This document shows, piece by piece, positions 24,488 through 37,977 of a stretch of 64,000 nt of DNA. The notes under the pieces are model-generated. The model did no database searches. It saw only the letters and a list, made by a program, of their open reading frames with translations, and had not been told where the DNA came from. This DNA is from Diphasiastrum complanatum. Lineage: Eukaryota; Streptophyta; Lycopodiopsida; Lycopodiales; Lycopodiaceae. A program made the position numbers and the translations under genes. The stretch is taken from positions 65,758,370-65,822,369 of the forward strand of contig CM055096.1 of the NCBI GenBank assembly GCA_029204225.1, in the 5' to 3' direction. Position 1 is the stretch's first letter. Each line of letters begins with the position of its first letter.

Positions 24488-27400
24488 GTAAGTAATGAGT
24501 CATGAGATTATTCTACAGTGAACTGGGAGATCTAGAAAAATCCAGCTGAAGAGGTATTGCTTTTTGTCTTTACAGTTGTGTCAACAAAACAAAGGCAAAC
24601 TTCGGCGTGACTGAAGCCACTGTTCACCTGCATAAAATAGTTTCTAGTTATCCTACCTCTGTAATATAATACCTTTTTCAAAGGAAGAATCTTCACTGTG
24701 CTTGCTCCGTGATTTTTTTGTCAAGGTCCAATTGCCATCATTTTCTGCCACTTGTTGTACCTTGCTTTGGGTCTTCAATGTTTTCATCTGCATGGGTATT
24801 TTTTCATATGTTTTTATTTGTTCAACTGTAAAAACTTTAATTTCTCATCTCTTGTTTCCTGCCACGGATGATGACTAAGCATTTATGACTCGTTTCAGCA
24901 GTGCTTTGCAAGCAATTTTATTACATAGATGCATTGCGTTCCGGAACACTACTTTTTTTTGGGGGTGGGGGAGCTGGGGTGTTTAGGAAAATTTTTCAGG
25001 TGTCTTAGAAAAGAAAAAAAGCCATAAAAAGGCATCTAAAACACATTTGAAGACCTTGTATCAGGTAATATTCTAGGCACTTATCTTCTAAACATTCACC
25101 AGAAAACTTGAATTGAGACATCATTTGATTTGAAAAAGATTCAAACGATTCAAATTGAGTAGTTTTTTTCCCAAAATATTAGTTGGAGTATGGTTTTAAG
25201 GCTTTCCGGAATCAAGATGTAAGAACATCTTAAAGCTTTAATTTTCCTGAGAATACTATCTAGCTGTGCAGAAGCAAGATTGGTGACTAACATCCTAATC
25301 ACTTGTGACATATAATTACACAAATTTTAATCAATCCTATGCACTGTGCACAAATTTCAGCAAACTAGTGACATTTATGAGCTAGATTTCCGAAACAGAT
25401 TCATACTTGCAGCAAAATTTTCAATAGAACTAATTGGGGTCAACCCGAAGAGCTATGAATTGCCATTCTTTGTGACTATGCTCGAGCATCCATCTCATAT
25501 TTAGAATCTATGGTCTAAAATTTAATGATTAATCTGATTCTTTTATGGACACAGTTCACAGAGCAGCACCATAATTGTAAGAGGGAACCATGCTTTCAAA
25601 AAATGCGTAAAAGTTTTTTTTTTTTTTTTTTTTTGGTGTTTTGGAACGGTCTTCCTGAACGCCGTTCTGACGCAACTTAGCAAGCAAATCGGAAGTTGTG
25701 AGGTATACGAAGTAAATGAGGGGACTCCTTATATCTTATGTCTCTTGCAATTTTTGTTGTATTTTTTCCCCAAGACTTCTAGCTTGATCTGTTTGGAATT
25801 CTAATTTGAACTTCAAATTCTGGAGCCCCTCTTTTACTGTTTGAGAGGCAGATGGTCAACAGTTTATGAGAATATCTGGCGGGCAAGTGTGTTGTTTCTC
25901 ATGAGTTTATACCTTGCTGCAGTTGAACAGGTAGAATGTCCTGATGATGGTAACGACTCTGCAGAAACCCCAGCTACAGATTTGAACAGTGCAGACTGTC
26001 AGGAATCAAGAAGATCAATATTAACTCCGTGCTCTGCAGTAAAAGCTTCTGCAAATGCATCGTTGGAATCTGCTGGTTCAATGCTCAGAGTTTTATCTGC
26101 TGCCTTGTCATTTAGTGCGGAACATCAAGTGAGCCCATCGTCCAAAGATGGCGGAGCCATAGTTTGTCAGCATACTTCAACTGTCAGCAAAAATTCTGCT
26201 GGAAAAATTGACTTAGATGACGGGTCACCAATTCAAGCTTCAGATCAATCGGAAGAAAAGATGCTTGGCCCAAATCCAACATTATCGTTTCTGTCTATTC
26301 AACATCCCGAGTCTGCAGATTGCGAGTTCAGTGAAACTGCTGGAGAAATGGAGGAAGAAGATAGCGACGAATTCGAGGATTTTGATCCGTATCTCTTCAT
26401 AAAACATCTACCCGACCTGTCTGACGTTGTGTCACATTGCCGGCCTTCTCTATTGCCGCGACAAACCCGGCGGTGTCCCCCTATTGCCCTGGTCTTAGAT
26501 TTGGATGGTATGTTTCGATTTCTTGGTTTTTCCATGTTAAAGTTCTCTTAATTTTGGATTTGTGGTGGGATAACAAGCAAGCTGTATGAACTTAGCTTGC
26601 ATTTGGAGATCTTTGTTTGTTCATTCAATTTGTTAGTTTTTACCCAGTATACAACTTATGGAGATACATTAAGTGTTAAGAGTGATAAAGTCATTGGCTT
26701 TTCTGCAAAGCTTCTGTATCTTTGTATTCCACTATCTTTTGGAATATTCTCTCTGTGCACGTCATTAGTGAAACCTAGTGGTTGGGATATGACAGTACCA
26801 TTTTTGTTTTTCAGCACAAGGTTCGTACAGGCTATTATTGGTTCCAAAGTCCCCACTGATGAATTATTGATTCCCCATATTATGTAACCGATTAAAGGGA
26901 TGTCAAGGTAGGTAACACAAGAAGAAGTGAAGTGTTGAACCTGTTTGATGAGTAGTCAGAATTATCAATGAGGTCGATGGGAACATTTGCAGAGATGTGC
27001 TCATCGGTGAATATGATGGATGCCATGATAGGAAACACGGGCACTGAAGTCCGAACCTGTAGCAAGTAGTCAAGTGGTCAAGTTAAAATAGGAACACCTG
27101 AGAATTGTGGTAATCAGTATAAAGTGATCAGGTGCCTGTGGGCCGAGAGAGATTGTGCGTGGAGATCTCCAGAGCTGCTAGAGTGATGAAGCATGTGCTA
27201 GCTATGCTAGGTGCTTATGAAGGATTGGGACCAGGCAGGCCTAGACTAGGAGGTAAGTAGGGCCCCAAATTCTCGTAAAGGACCTGAATGGCTAGCGGCT
27301 TCATTTTCATTCTTGGCTCTGGAGATGAGCTTGAGGTGCTTAAAGAGAATTGGAGTTTGATAATTAGTACAAAAGTGTAGGAGTAAAATTTATTTGAAAT

Positions 27401-28976
27401 TTATTGGCATTTCAAAGTGAGCAAAACTGAAGCCTCAACAAATAGGGAACATCAGGGTTCATGATTTGCCCCAATATAAATGAAATCTACTCATAGACAG
27501 TAACCACGACCAAAAATCACACCAGAACACTGATAGAATGAAGGAGAAATTTCATTGTGCCGATCAGATGAATAGAGTTTGATAGCAGAATGGTTGGTGA
27601 TCAAGTACATTGCTGAATCAATGCAAATACTTACCTGAAGTAGCTGATCTTCATCTAATACCCAGCTACATTTACTCAAACTACACTTTGATCTACTAAG
27701 TTCTGGATGAGAGGCGATGATGCTTGGATAAGAGCCACAAGAATGCAAGGGAAAAGGTCGTCACTAGCGGGGAAGGACAGTTTCTATACTCAAGAACAGC
27801 AACAAGCAGGAGACTGACATGATGATTAGAGTGACTTCGGAAACTTGCGGCAGCTTGTTGATAGGTCACAAGAGTAAGCACTTTGGGTATTTCCAAAGCA
27901 CAGATGCTCTTAAATATGTTGATGATTAACAAAGCTAGCTCAGAGACATATATATATTGGCAGTGGGATTCAGGCATATTCTGTAGTACTCTGTACTAAT
28001 GTGGAACTATAAGTGTTTATCTCATGAAAGGCATGCCAAACACAGAACAATAATATAAATATCTAGACTAGGTAACAAAAGTTTATGGCTTGGTGTCAAT
28101 TGGAACAAGGTAACTCATATAGTGTTGACAAATTTCTTATCAACACAATTCAACAAAATAAATAAGAATCCCCAAATAATACCTCTAGTTATGATCAGAA
28201 TCCTATAATATACGTTAATAACTCCTAATTGACCAGCAATGTGAACCCCAAGGAAAGGTTTCTTACAATCTTTAGACCCATAAACTTATTGACTTTACTT
28301 TTATAAAGAACACGTCTTGAATCATCTTGAATGAAATCAATTTAGACTTGGAAATAAAACTTATGAACAATGAATCACAAAAATTCATGCACAATAAATA
28401 TTCACATGCAGCAAAAGCATTGAGGGTCAAGATGGGGACCCCCCCCCCCCCCCCCCCTCTGAAGGATATCTTTTTATTATGCAAAAACAATTGGCCTTTG
28501 CCAATTACATATACATTGGATTCCCAAAAGGTCATAAAAGAGGAACATAAACTTGGTTCCTTTCAATGGGCTTGTTTCCAAATCTAGCTTATCAAAAGCA
28601 TAGGGTTTTCCTCATAAGACTTTAATTCTTTAATTCGTTCAAAATGCAAAGATGAAGAATTCTAGAAACTTGACATGCAACTGGAAATAAGCAAAGTATA
28701 GTTGCATGCAACGGCAATCCTCAAAGTAATGCACACTTGCAAAAGTTTAGAAGGACTTAATGCATGCATGCATCCAGTTTTTGGGGTGTTTGGTAGTGGA
28801 AATCATGGATCAGGATCATAAGATCATTATGGAGAGTTCTTGATCTATGGAAGGTCGAGTATGGGGGAAAAAGAGCTTTGTTTTAAAATAAATGAGTTGC
28901 TGGATTTTTGGTAGTAGTGGGCCGAGTTGGAGGAATGAGCAAGTTAAGTTTATGGTGAAATGGATAGTGAAAAGGA

Positions 28977-29040
<64 letters not shown>

Positions 29041-32000
29041 AGAAGAAGAAGAAGAAGAAGAAGAAGCTTTATTAACGTCTTTTCCATGCCAAAAGGCGTA
29101 TAAGACGAACAAGTACATCAGGTAAAGTGGAACCAAGACGAAGCAGTGTCGTCAAACAACAGAACTGAAAAACAAACTAACTAAGAAGAGGATAGTGTCC
29201 AGGATTATATGGTACGAAGACCATTTACAGATTCAACTGGCATCTCTTCAGTGCTCTAACTCTCATACTAACTCTGAACAATCTCAAATATCTCATTAGT
29301 AGCAACAGGTTTAATATCTACAAAGCGAATGATACCATCCATTCGTTATAGCCTCTTGTTTTGCCTTTTTTCGTTCTTGAACTTGTATGTAAGTAAGGTC
29401 TTCATCCAGGTATATTGTAGTGCCCCGCAGTGTAGATCTCTTCCCGAGCACTTCATGACGACCAGTTGCAGATGCAAAGCGTATGACAAGAGTGCCTGGG
29501 TCTTTCTTAGGTCGCCATGCAGTATCCATATCCTTGTGGTGGTGTTGAAGACTCTCTTCAAGAAACTTTTTAGCATCACCAACATCATCATGGGAGTTTG
29601 TAATACCTCTGACTCGGACATTAAGAGCCTTCTGCTCTCGCAAACGGCTCTCGGTGAACGTAGCCGAGCTAAATGAAGATGGAGGTGGTAGAACAACAGT
29701 ATTAGCACCTCTAAGCACATTTGCCTAGGATCGGACAACGGTATGATGCTGTTCCACTTGACTTTCAAGTTGTTGGATCTTAGCTGAAGTAGTCGAATGA
29801 GAGGAAGCTTCAAGTTTGATAGCTGGAACTTCTTTCTTGAGATCATCGATAAACGAATCTAGATTCTGAAGATAAGATTGAACAACTTGGATCGTAGCTT
29901 CAAGAGAAAAAAGTGTGTTTCGATGGTCGTTGAGATATTCATATGAACGTAACTGATCTGCACGAATGACGGAGATCATAAAGGATGGAGGCACAGGTGA
30001 CTCCTCTTCTGGGGTATTCGGGGTCAAAGGGTCGGCTATAATGGATTCACTATTAGCGAGAAGAGGGTCTGAAGGAGAAATATGGAATTCAACCGGAATG
30101 GAAGGTGAAGGTGGATTGAACGTAGGTTGTCACAAGCCAATCTCTCCAAGCTCGTGAATCCTAGAAGGCCGGTTTGTAGAATGAACCTCCCAACCATAGG
30201 CACCCCCTCCTTGAGTCCTTCTACCTGCTATTCCCATCAACTGGCACATGGCATCCACCTGTGGGTGATCAGTCCACTTGGCATGCCTGAACCCTGTGAC
30301 CCTAGAATACTGAGTGACTCATAGGGTACCACCCCCGTGCCCCGCCAAAGACCTGTGACCCTCTTGGTCACCCCGACTACTTGCCGGCTAGCAACTCGTC
30401 ACTGACGGCTAGGGTCCTGACGGTCAAGACACACCGCATCTCTGACAGCTTGTCAGGCGGCCACACCGGATCACTGCTCGTGACGCACCGGTCCCAACTT
30501 GGGACAGATGTCCTCGTCGGTCACCGACCCTTGCCAATACTAGGCCTCAGGCCCTCTGGTAACCGGCTGTGCCGAGATCATGATAGAGTCGTAACTGGAC
30601 TCTAGCAATCCTTCCCTCCTCTGGCAAGTCATCGGTCCGCGGTGACAAACTCCGAGTAAGACTTTTGCAACGCCTGTCGCGTCTCCCAGGTAGCATCTGA
30701 CAACGGATGCCCTTTCCAGGTTACTAGATACTCTTGAAGGAGACGATTCCGCAATCGTTGCTCCCTTCGATCTAGGATTCTTTCTGGGCCATAGCCTGTG
30801 GTGTCTTTCTCCTCTAGAGACACTAGACCTTCCATCAGGCTATCGCCATCGTGCAAACATTTCTTCAGTTTGCTAACATGAAACACTGGATGCACCTTGC
30901 ATCCCACAAGTAGCTGTAGCTTATAAGCCACTTGGCTCACCTTCTTAATAATCAACCATGGTCCACAATACCTAGGAGATAATTGTTGGAATGTAAATGG
31001 AATTGCTTACATTACCTTAGGTTACTTTGACCCAAAAGGTCGAGAGTTGTGTAACCATGGTCATTTATTATATTAGGCCTACTAAACTTAGAGTTAGCTA
31101 AGTTAATATGAAATTAACTTGGTAGGGACTTATGGGTCCACTAGGCCTAATTGTGACATTAAGTACCCCAACTTGACATATTGGAGGTACCTTATTCTTT
31201 CTATGTAACTTATAGAAAGTTGGATAGTCAATAGTCAAATAGTTGGATAGCGAATAGTCAAGTAGTTGGACAGCCAATAGTCATGAAGTTAGATATTCAT
31301 CTTGGACTATACATATGTGTGCATCCCATTTGTATGAGACACTTTTGTAAGTTCATCTATTGATTGGGTGATTGATAGCGGTGCCACACGCCATATGACT
31401 TATCATAAAGAAGTCTTCACAAAGCTTGTAAAAGTGCATGATGGAAGCAAAGTTCAAGGTGTTGATAACACCTCTTATCCTATCAAAGGTATTGGAGTGA
31501 TCCCCATTATCTTACCCAATGGTGAGGGAAGTACATTCGTAATATACTTTATGTTCCAAAAATAAAAAAGAATCTCATTTCAGTCTCTACAATTATGAAC
31601 CGAGGATTGGTTGTGGAATTCAAAGAAGACAAATGTCTTATCAAAGACCCAAAGAGATCTCTTATGATCATTGCTTCGGGAACATTACATGGTGGATTGT
31701 TCCTTATGAATACCCTAAGAGCTTCATCATCTTTTTGTCTTGTTGCATCAAGTTCACATTCTTTGGAGTTGGCTGAATTATGGCATGCTAGGTTTGGACA
31801 TCTCAACTTTGCTAGCTTGAAGATGTTGAAGAGATTCAATATGGTTGAAGACATTCCTAATATTGAGCATCCCGAAGGACATGTATGCAAAGGATGCATA
31901 CTTGGAAAATTTCAAAGGCAAGCTTTCCAATTGATGGAACTATTGGAGTTGATGGCAAATTTGATTTGGTTCATAGTGATGTATGTGGTCCAATGAGGAC

Positions 32001-33699
32001 CGAATCCATTGGAAGGTATAAATACTTTGTTACTTTTATTGATGACCTTTCCAGATTTACATGGATTTATCCTATGAAGGCAAAATTTGAAGTTTTTCAA
32101 CGCTTTAAGGATTTTCTAGCAATGATAGAAATCAGTTTGGGCACTTTTTGAAGATCTTACGTACCGACCGAGGAGGGGAATATATAAAGAATATGTTCGG
32201 TACTTATCTTCAAAGCGAAGGTATCCATCATCAAATGACAACCCCTTACACACCTCAACAAAATGGTGTTGCCGAAAGAAAGAATCGCACTATCATGGAG
32301 ATGGCTCGATGCATGCTCAAGGCAAAGGGCCTACCTCGCAAGTTTTGGGATTAACGACGGCTTACATTAGTAATTGGTGTCCTACTAAAGCCTTGAAGGT
32401 ATTAACTCCTTATGAAGTTTGGTATGGTAAGAAGCCTACTGTTTTTCACTTACGCATTTTTGGTTGCACGGCTTATGCTTTCATTCCCGATAAGCTAAGA
32501 ACCAAGCTTGATGATAAAGGAGTTAAATGCATATTTGTTGGCTATAGTAGTGAAAGCAAGGGCTATAGGTTGTTCAATATGGATACTAATAAAATCATAG
32601 TGAGTCGTGATGTTCATTTTGATGAAAAGTCCTCCATGATGTTGCGCCCACTCATGTCATGAAAGGGGATTTCCCCCATGATGCATATGTTGAAATATTC
32701 CCAAATTTGGTTTTGCCATCTAATCATGAAGAGAAGGGACTGACATCTACTTTTAGTGGACAGCCCACTACTTCTTCAATTTTGCAACCCATAGTTCATT
32801 AAGAAGAACCTATTTATGATGAAGAGCAGCCTGTTGAAGGCATTGCACAACAAGGTCCAAGTTCGGAAAATATTGGACAACAAGGTCCAAGTTCGGAAAT
32901 CTTTGGACAACAAAGTGTTGACAAAGGTAAGGCTGTTGGACAGCCCAAAACGGTCCCTAAATGGTGATTGCAGACTTTGCAGGACAGCAAAGCGGATCAT
33001 TTCTATGAAGGAAAGACTCGTGCCTCTACTAAATCAGTAGAATTTGTTGATTTTTTTGATTTTGCTCTTATTTCTATTGAGGATGGTGCAGTAGAACCTG
33101 TTTTTTATGAGCAGGCTAGAGGAGTAAAATGTTGGGAGGATGTGATGCAAAAGGAGTACAACTCACTCGTGAAGAACCACACTTGGGTTCTTGTTGATCT
33201 TTCACATGGGGCTAGAATCTTCATCTCTCAACAACGATACATTGAGCAGATGTTGAGGCAATCTTCTTTTCTTTTTTCAAGTCTTTGCAAGTTGATGCAT
33301 ATGATGGATGCATTTGTGAAAAGTTTCATACGAAGCCTTTTCAATTTGCTGTTTTAGCAAAGGCCGAAAAATTCAAGCACTCTTTGGAACCGTATTGTAC
33401 TAATCAAGGAGGGAGTCAACATGTGTCAATTAGTACTTTTGTTCAAATTGTTAAGAGTGGGCATTTGTTTGGAGAGAATTTTTCATTACTTGAAGAATCT
33501 TCTATGTTGGTCCATGTCGGGAACACTTTGGGCGGCAAAGTGTTGAACAGCCCATAACAGTTCCTTGTCAGCTATTGGAGACTTTGCAGGACAACAAAGA
33601 AATGTCCTACTACAAAGGGAAGGCACATGCCTCTTTAAAATCAATACCTCTTGCAAAAGAGTCAAGACACACACACACACACACAATATCACACAATCA

Positions 33700-33741
<42 letters not shown>

Positions 33742-33775
33742 CTCAAGACTCACACACACAATATCACACACCATT

Positions 33776-33830
<55 letters not shown>

Positions 33831-36800
33831 CACACACACACACAATCTCAATGGCAAATGCACACACACACCCACCCTCTCTCTCTCTCTCTCTCTCTGG
33901 CGCGAACAAACGAACAGAACGTTCGGAAATCGGGTTTTAGGGCCTCAGACGGTTCGAACCGGGTCCGAACGATTCGATGGTTCGAACCGTGAAAGGCGGT
34001 TCGAACCGCGGCTCGATGCAACCTTGGTCGTAAGCACGAGGAGCCATAGGAGATCCCGCCTTGCGCTTCAAAGTCTGCTGCATCTGGATAGGATCCTTCT
34101 ATGAAAAGCCTTTCTGACCAGCTTGGCCAGACTTTCGTGAATCCTTCTTCTGAGGCCAGCTTGGTACTCCAGATTCAGCCTTGGTGCGCACATTACCTTC
34201 AAAGTTGAGAGCTGTAGCAACAACCTCTTCTAAGGTTTTCCACCCTTCATTAAGCACTGAAGGTCTCAACTCTTCACGAAGGCCAAATATGATCTTGTGG
34301 ACTACTAGCCACTCGAGAATCTCTTATGGAATCTTGATAAGCGTCTACGATACTTATCGACATATTCCTGCACCATGTACTGCCTCTGACGATGCAAAAG
34401 CCAAGCATCCGTCGCACGCACATGCTCATGTGGAGGAATTAACTGAGCTCTAAAAGCTCGCTTAAACTCAATCCAGGTGGATGGAGCCTTTTTTCACTTC
34501 AACAACTTGCGCCATCACTTGTCAGCAAAATCAGTGAAATGGTAAGCACCTTTGCGGACCCGCCAACCCTCATCAGTTGGGGACTGCTTCAAATCAAAAT
34601 ATTCCTCCAACCACTGATCTACGATATCAGTATTGCGTTGGGGAGTGTTTCCTGCGAAACGGGTAGGCTTAATATCTTTGTCTTCTGGGTAGGGTGGAGG
34701 TAATACAGGACAAAAAGCAGAAGACGGATAAGGCGGAGCGTACTGCGAGGAAGACGCATAACCACCAGCTACCATCATCGCTCGCATCTCTGCGACGGTC
34801 TTTTCCACACTATCCATGCGAGCTTGCACAGAAGGCGAAGTACCAGCAGGCGAACGAGCAGCCACTGTAGGCGGATTACGGTCAAGGCTAAGCACAGGGC
34901 TGGGTGGTGGTGATGGGAGAGCAACGGGAGGGCTAAGCGGAATATCTACTCTATCATCTTCCATTATGAACAAGACCAAGACGGCACAAATCAAACTAGA
35001 AATTGCACTTATAGTAAAGCAACGAGAAAAGGCAAATCTGACCAAAATTCTTTCAACTGCAAGACAATAAAGAAAAGAAAAGAAAAAGGATGAGCTCTCC
35101 CTGAAATCCAAGCAACGGGAAGGAATAATGAGAGTGCCGATTCTGCCTTCAGAAATGCGTTTGGCAGCAGCAGATGGTCGCGGCTCCAAATCTTCTTCGG
35201 ACAGTGCTGGTTTTAAACCGAAAAGATGTCCTTCGGTGTAGCAAAAGACTACAATCAACCAATCCACAGAAAGCTAGAAAAAATGCGCTGAAAATCAGAT
35301 TAGAAGGGCGCTGATCTGTTCTGACAGAGAGATCATCAAAACTCTTTTGAAACAAGTCGATGTGGAAAGCATTAAATGCTTGAAAATCAGATGATCTATG
35401 GACTTCTGAGCTCGCTGATTCTGCTGTCACCAAACCGTGGATTATGGAAGAAAAAGAGCGCTGGTCAGACCCCCCAATAACACTTCTTCCAAGCCGCTGT
35501 TCTGACCCAGAAAAATGCACCCAATTCGCTGCTGAAAATCGCTGGAACAGGTCTGAAAAGATGCACTGGAGCTGTAGGAACGAACCACCCAAGTCTACTC
35601 AAAGTATGTTCAATTATTTCTCACTTTACAGCGATGAAGATAGGCTGTAGGAGGGCGCTAGATCAGCGCTCCAATTTTCCCACGTTTTTGGATACTTTTT
35701 ATGTCCTTAGATCAGCGCTGGAACAGCTGTAAATGGGCGCTAGATCAGTAGAACAGCGCTCTAATTTCCCACGTTTTGGATACTTTTTACCTCTTCCACC
35801 AACGCTGAAGAAGGCCGCAGAAGGGCGATGAACCACACTCAGAAATTCTCGACTAATTCGGAATCTTGTAGGCTCCGAATAGGCTGGAACAGCAGCGCTG
35901 GAGATCCAAGAACAGCACTCTAATTTCCCACGTTTTGGATACTTTTTACCTCTTCCACCAATGCTGAACAAGGCCGCAGAAGGGCGATGAACCACACTCA
36001 GAAATTCTCGACTAATTCGGAATCTTGTAGGCTCCGAATAGGCTGGAACAGCAGCGCTGGAGATCCACCAACACCTCCGAAATCTGTCTCCCACGTTTTC
36101 TCCCCCCCAGATCCTTGAAAAACAAGCAAAATCTGACAATTTCCACACTCTCTCTCTCTAGAACGAGGCTCTGATACCAATTGTCACAAGCCAATCTCTC
36201 CAAGCTCGTGAATCCTAGAAGGCCGGTGTGTAGAATGAACCTCCCAACCATAGGCACCCCCTCTTTGAGTCCTTCTACCTGCTATTCCCGTCAACTGGCA
36301 CATGGCATCCACCTGTGAGTGATAATTTCACTTGGCATGCCTGAACCCTGTGACCCTGGAATACTGAGTGACTCATAGGGTACCACCCCCATGCCCCGCC
36401 AAAGACCTGTGACCCTCTTGGTCACCTCGGCTATTTGCCGGCCAGCAACTTGTCACTGACGGCAAGGGTCCCAATCAATCAATCACATTTGCTGGAACCT
36501 GCAACTTATCATCTTCTAGAGGACTCCAGTTGGTATGGGCTCGACTCAGAATGGTCATTCTAGGAAGAAAGTGGTCATATACATGAAAGTCTGGATGCAC
36601 AAAGATTTTTTTTGGAAGTAGTAGCTCAGAAACTTCAATACAGACTCACTTTCTTTGTAGAAAACTTGAAGTCTTACTAGGATCATCTATGTATTGAATA
36701 TTCTCTTTATACTTGATAGTACCCTAGAATTTGCATAAGATCCGACTCAATCCTGAGTGCTTTAAATATTTTTATGCAAGTTATGTTATTTTCTGGTTGG

Positions 36801-37932
36801 CATACAGAAAATTAGCCGCCTCTAGGAACTCTATTTTATGGTTATGACTTGCAACCAATAATCTCAACACACACACACACACACACACACAGTTTTTTTT
36901 TCCGCGAATCGCAATGTTTTTGTAAATACATTCAATATGGGTATCAGTAGAAAGAGAAAACACAGAGGATTAAGAGTAAATGCGTCTCCGGTTTATCTGT
37001 GTACTATAATATACTGAATTGGACCTATAATATACTGAAATATACTGGAATCGGACCTATAATATGCATTTCTTGTAGTTTCAGGTTCAATTTCAGTATA
37101 TTATAGGTCCAATTCCAGTACATTTCAGGTCCCAAAAAAATTTGGGTGAAGCAAGTTGTTTTTTTTTTTGTGATTCGTTGCAACCTTAGTTGTCCATTCC
37201 GGAACTTGGCCAAATTTTCTTTTGGAAAAATACATAGTTTTTAACAAGGCAATGGAGATTAAGGAACGGAATCACGATATATAGCGTGGCGCAGACAGCG
37301 ATTCTAGCTTGGATATATAGAACGTGATTTTTAACAAAGAATTCAAGATTAAGGAACGGAATCAAGACATATAGCGTGGCTCAGACAGCGATTCTAGCTC
37401 GGATATACATAACGTGGCAGATACCTATTCTAGGATCAACGTGAGCAGCAGTCAGAAGCAGTCACAGAAGATATCAGAGACGAACAGAGATGGAGGACGT
37501 GACAGTAACCGATATGGTGGTGGTGGTCCATTGTGGTACAAGGGAAACTATAGAGATCGAGCTGGTCCTGATGATTGCCCCAGTTGCTGGCCGTGGAGGT
37601 CGCTCATCAAATAGCTGTCATTTTTAACAAAGAAATTTTGATTACCTTGACAAAGGAATCTGCTTGAACTGTATGTTTTCCAGTGTTTCTGATATCTAGC
37701 GTCCCTCAATATATTATCAAGAAGGAAGATCGCGAAGAAGGAAGACCACGGCCAGTAGTTTGATACCTGGTTTTTTTGTTAAAAAAGCTGACCCGGTACG
37801 TTCCGGAACGTACAGTACGTTTTGCCCAAAAGGGTCAGAACGGGTTTCTAAGGCTGCAACTATGATATATATATACACCATAGTTGCCAGTTCCAACTGG
37901 TTTGGGTCGGAACGGGTTTCTAAGGTGTATAC

Positions 37933-37977
<45 letters not shown>

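Larger units (their letters stand above)
30984..33655 (+). mobile_element. Copia element I inserted in gypsy H
   Basis: A plus-strand Ty1/copia remnant. An LTR-like start (TGTTGGAATG, 30984) cuts the SPRYCGPW segment of the integrase of H. The LTR is joined to protease without primer site or gag. Protease, pre-integrase and integrase are followed by only the first and last bits of RT, then unusual sequence and no 3' LTR. Confidence 0.75.
30128..36472 (-). mobile_element. Chromodomain gypsy element H (rearranged)
   Basis: A minus-strand Ty3/gypsy element: 3' LTR 30128-30607, integrase C-terminus plus chromodomain 30629-30977, gag 34027-34964, leader 34965-36166, primer site 36167-36179 and truncated 5' LTR 36182-36472. 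The two LTR copies are nearly identical over about 290 bp. Copia I and a microsatellite block occupy 30984-34026, and the protease, RT, RNase H and integrase core are missing. Confidence 0.85.

Noticed and set aside
25841-25922. Upstream part of the 236-residue ORF as coding (hydrophobic [10 protein letters not shown] start)
   Set aside because: Lies before the ctgcag acceptor. Including it breaks the phase with exon 3, so it is intron.
28816-29136. Ser/Leu-rich ORF (and its sense counterpart 28892-29125)
   Set aside because: Entirely produced by the AG/GAA microsatellite.
33945-34026. GGTTCGAACC as a tRNA B box or tRNA gene
   Set aside because: No A box at proper spacing and no cloverleaf; the motif is palindromic and repeated.
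33565-34104. His/Thr-rich ORFs of 113-179 residues
   Set aside because: Translation of CA/CT repeats in several frames; no non-repeat coding signal.
35149-36257. Several ORFs on both strands between gypsy H gag and LTR
   Set aside because: They lie in the untranslated leader and are duplicated with it; no domains.
37414-37614. Gly/Arg-rich ORF ([18 protein letters not shown])
   Set aside because: Short, begins in a tandem duplication, no domain or splice context; not enough to call a captured gene.
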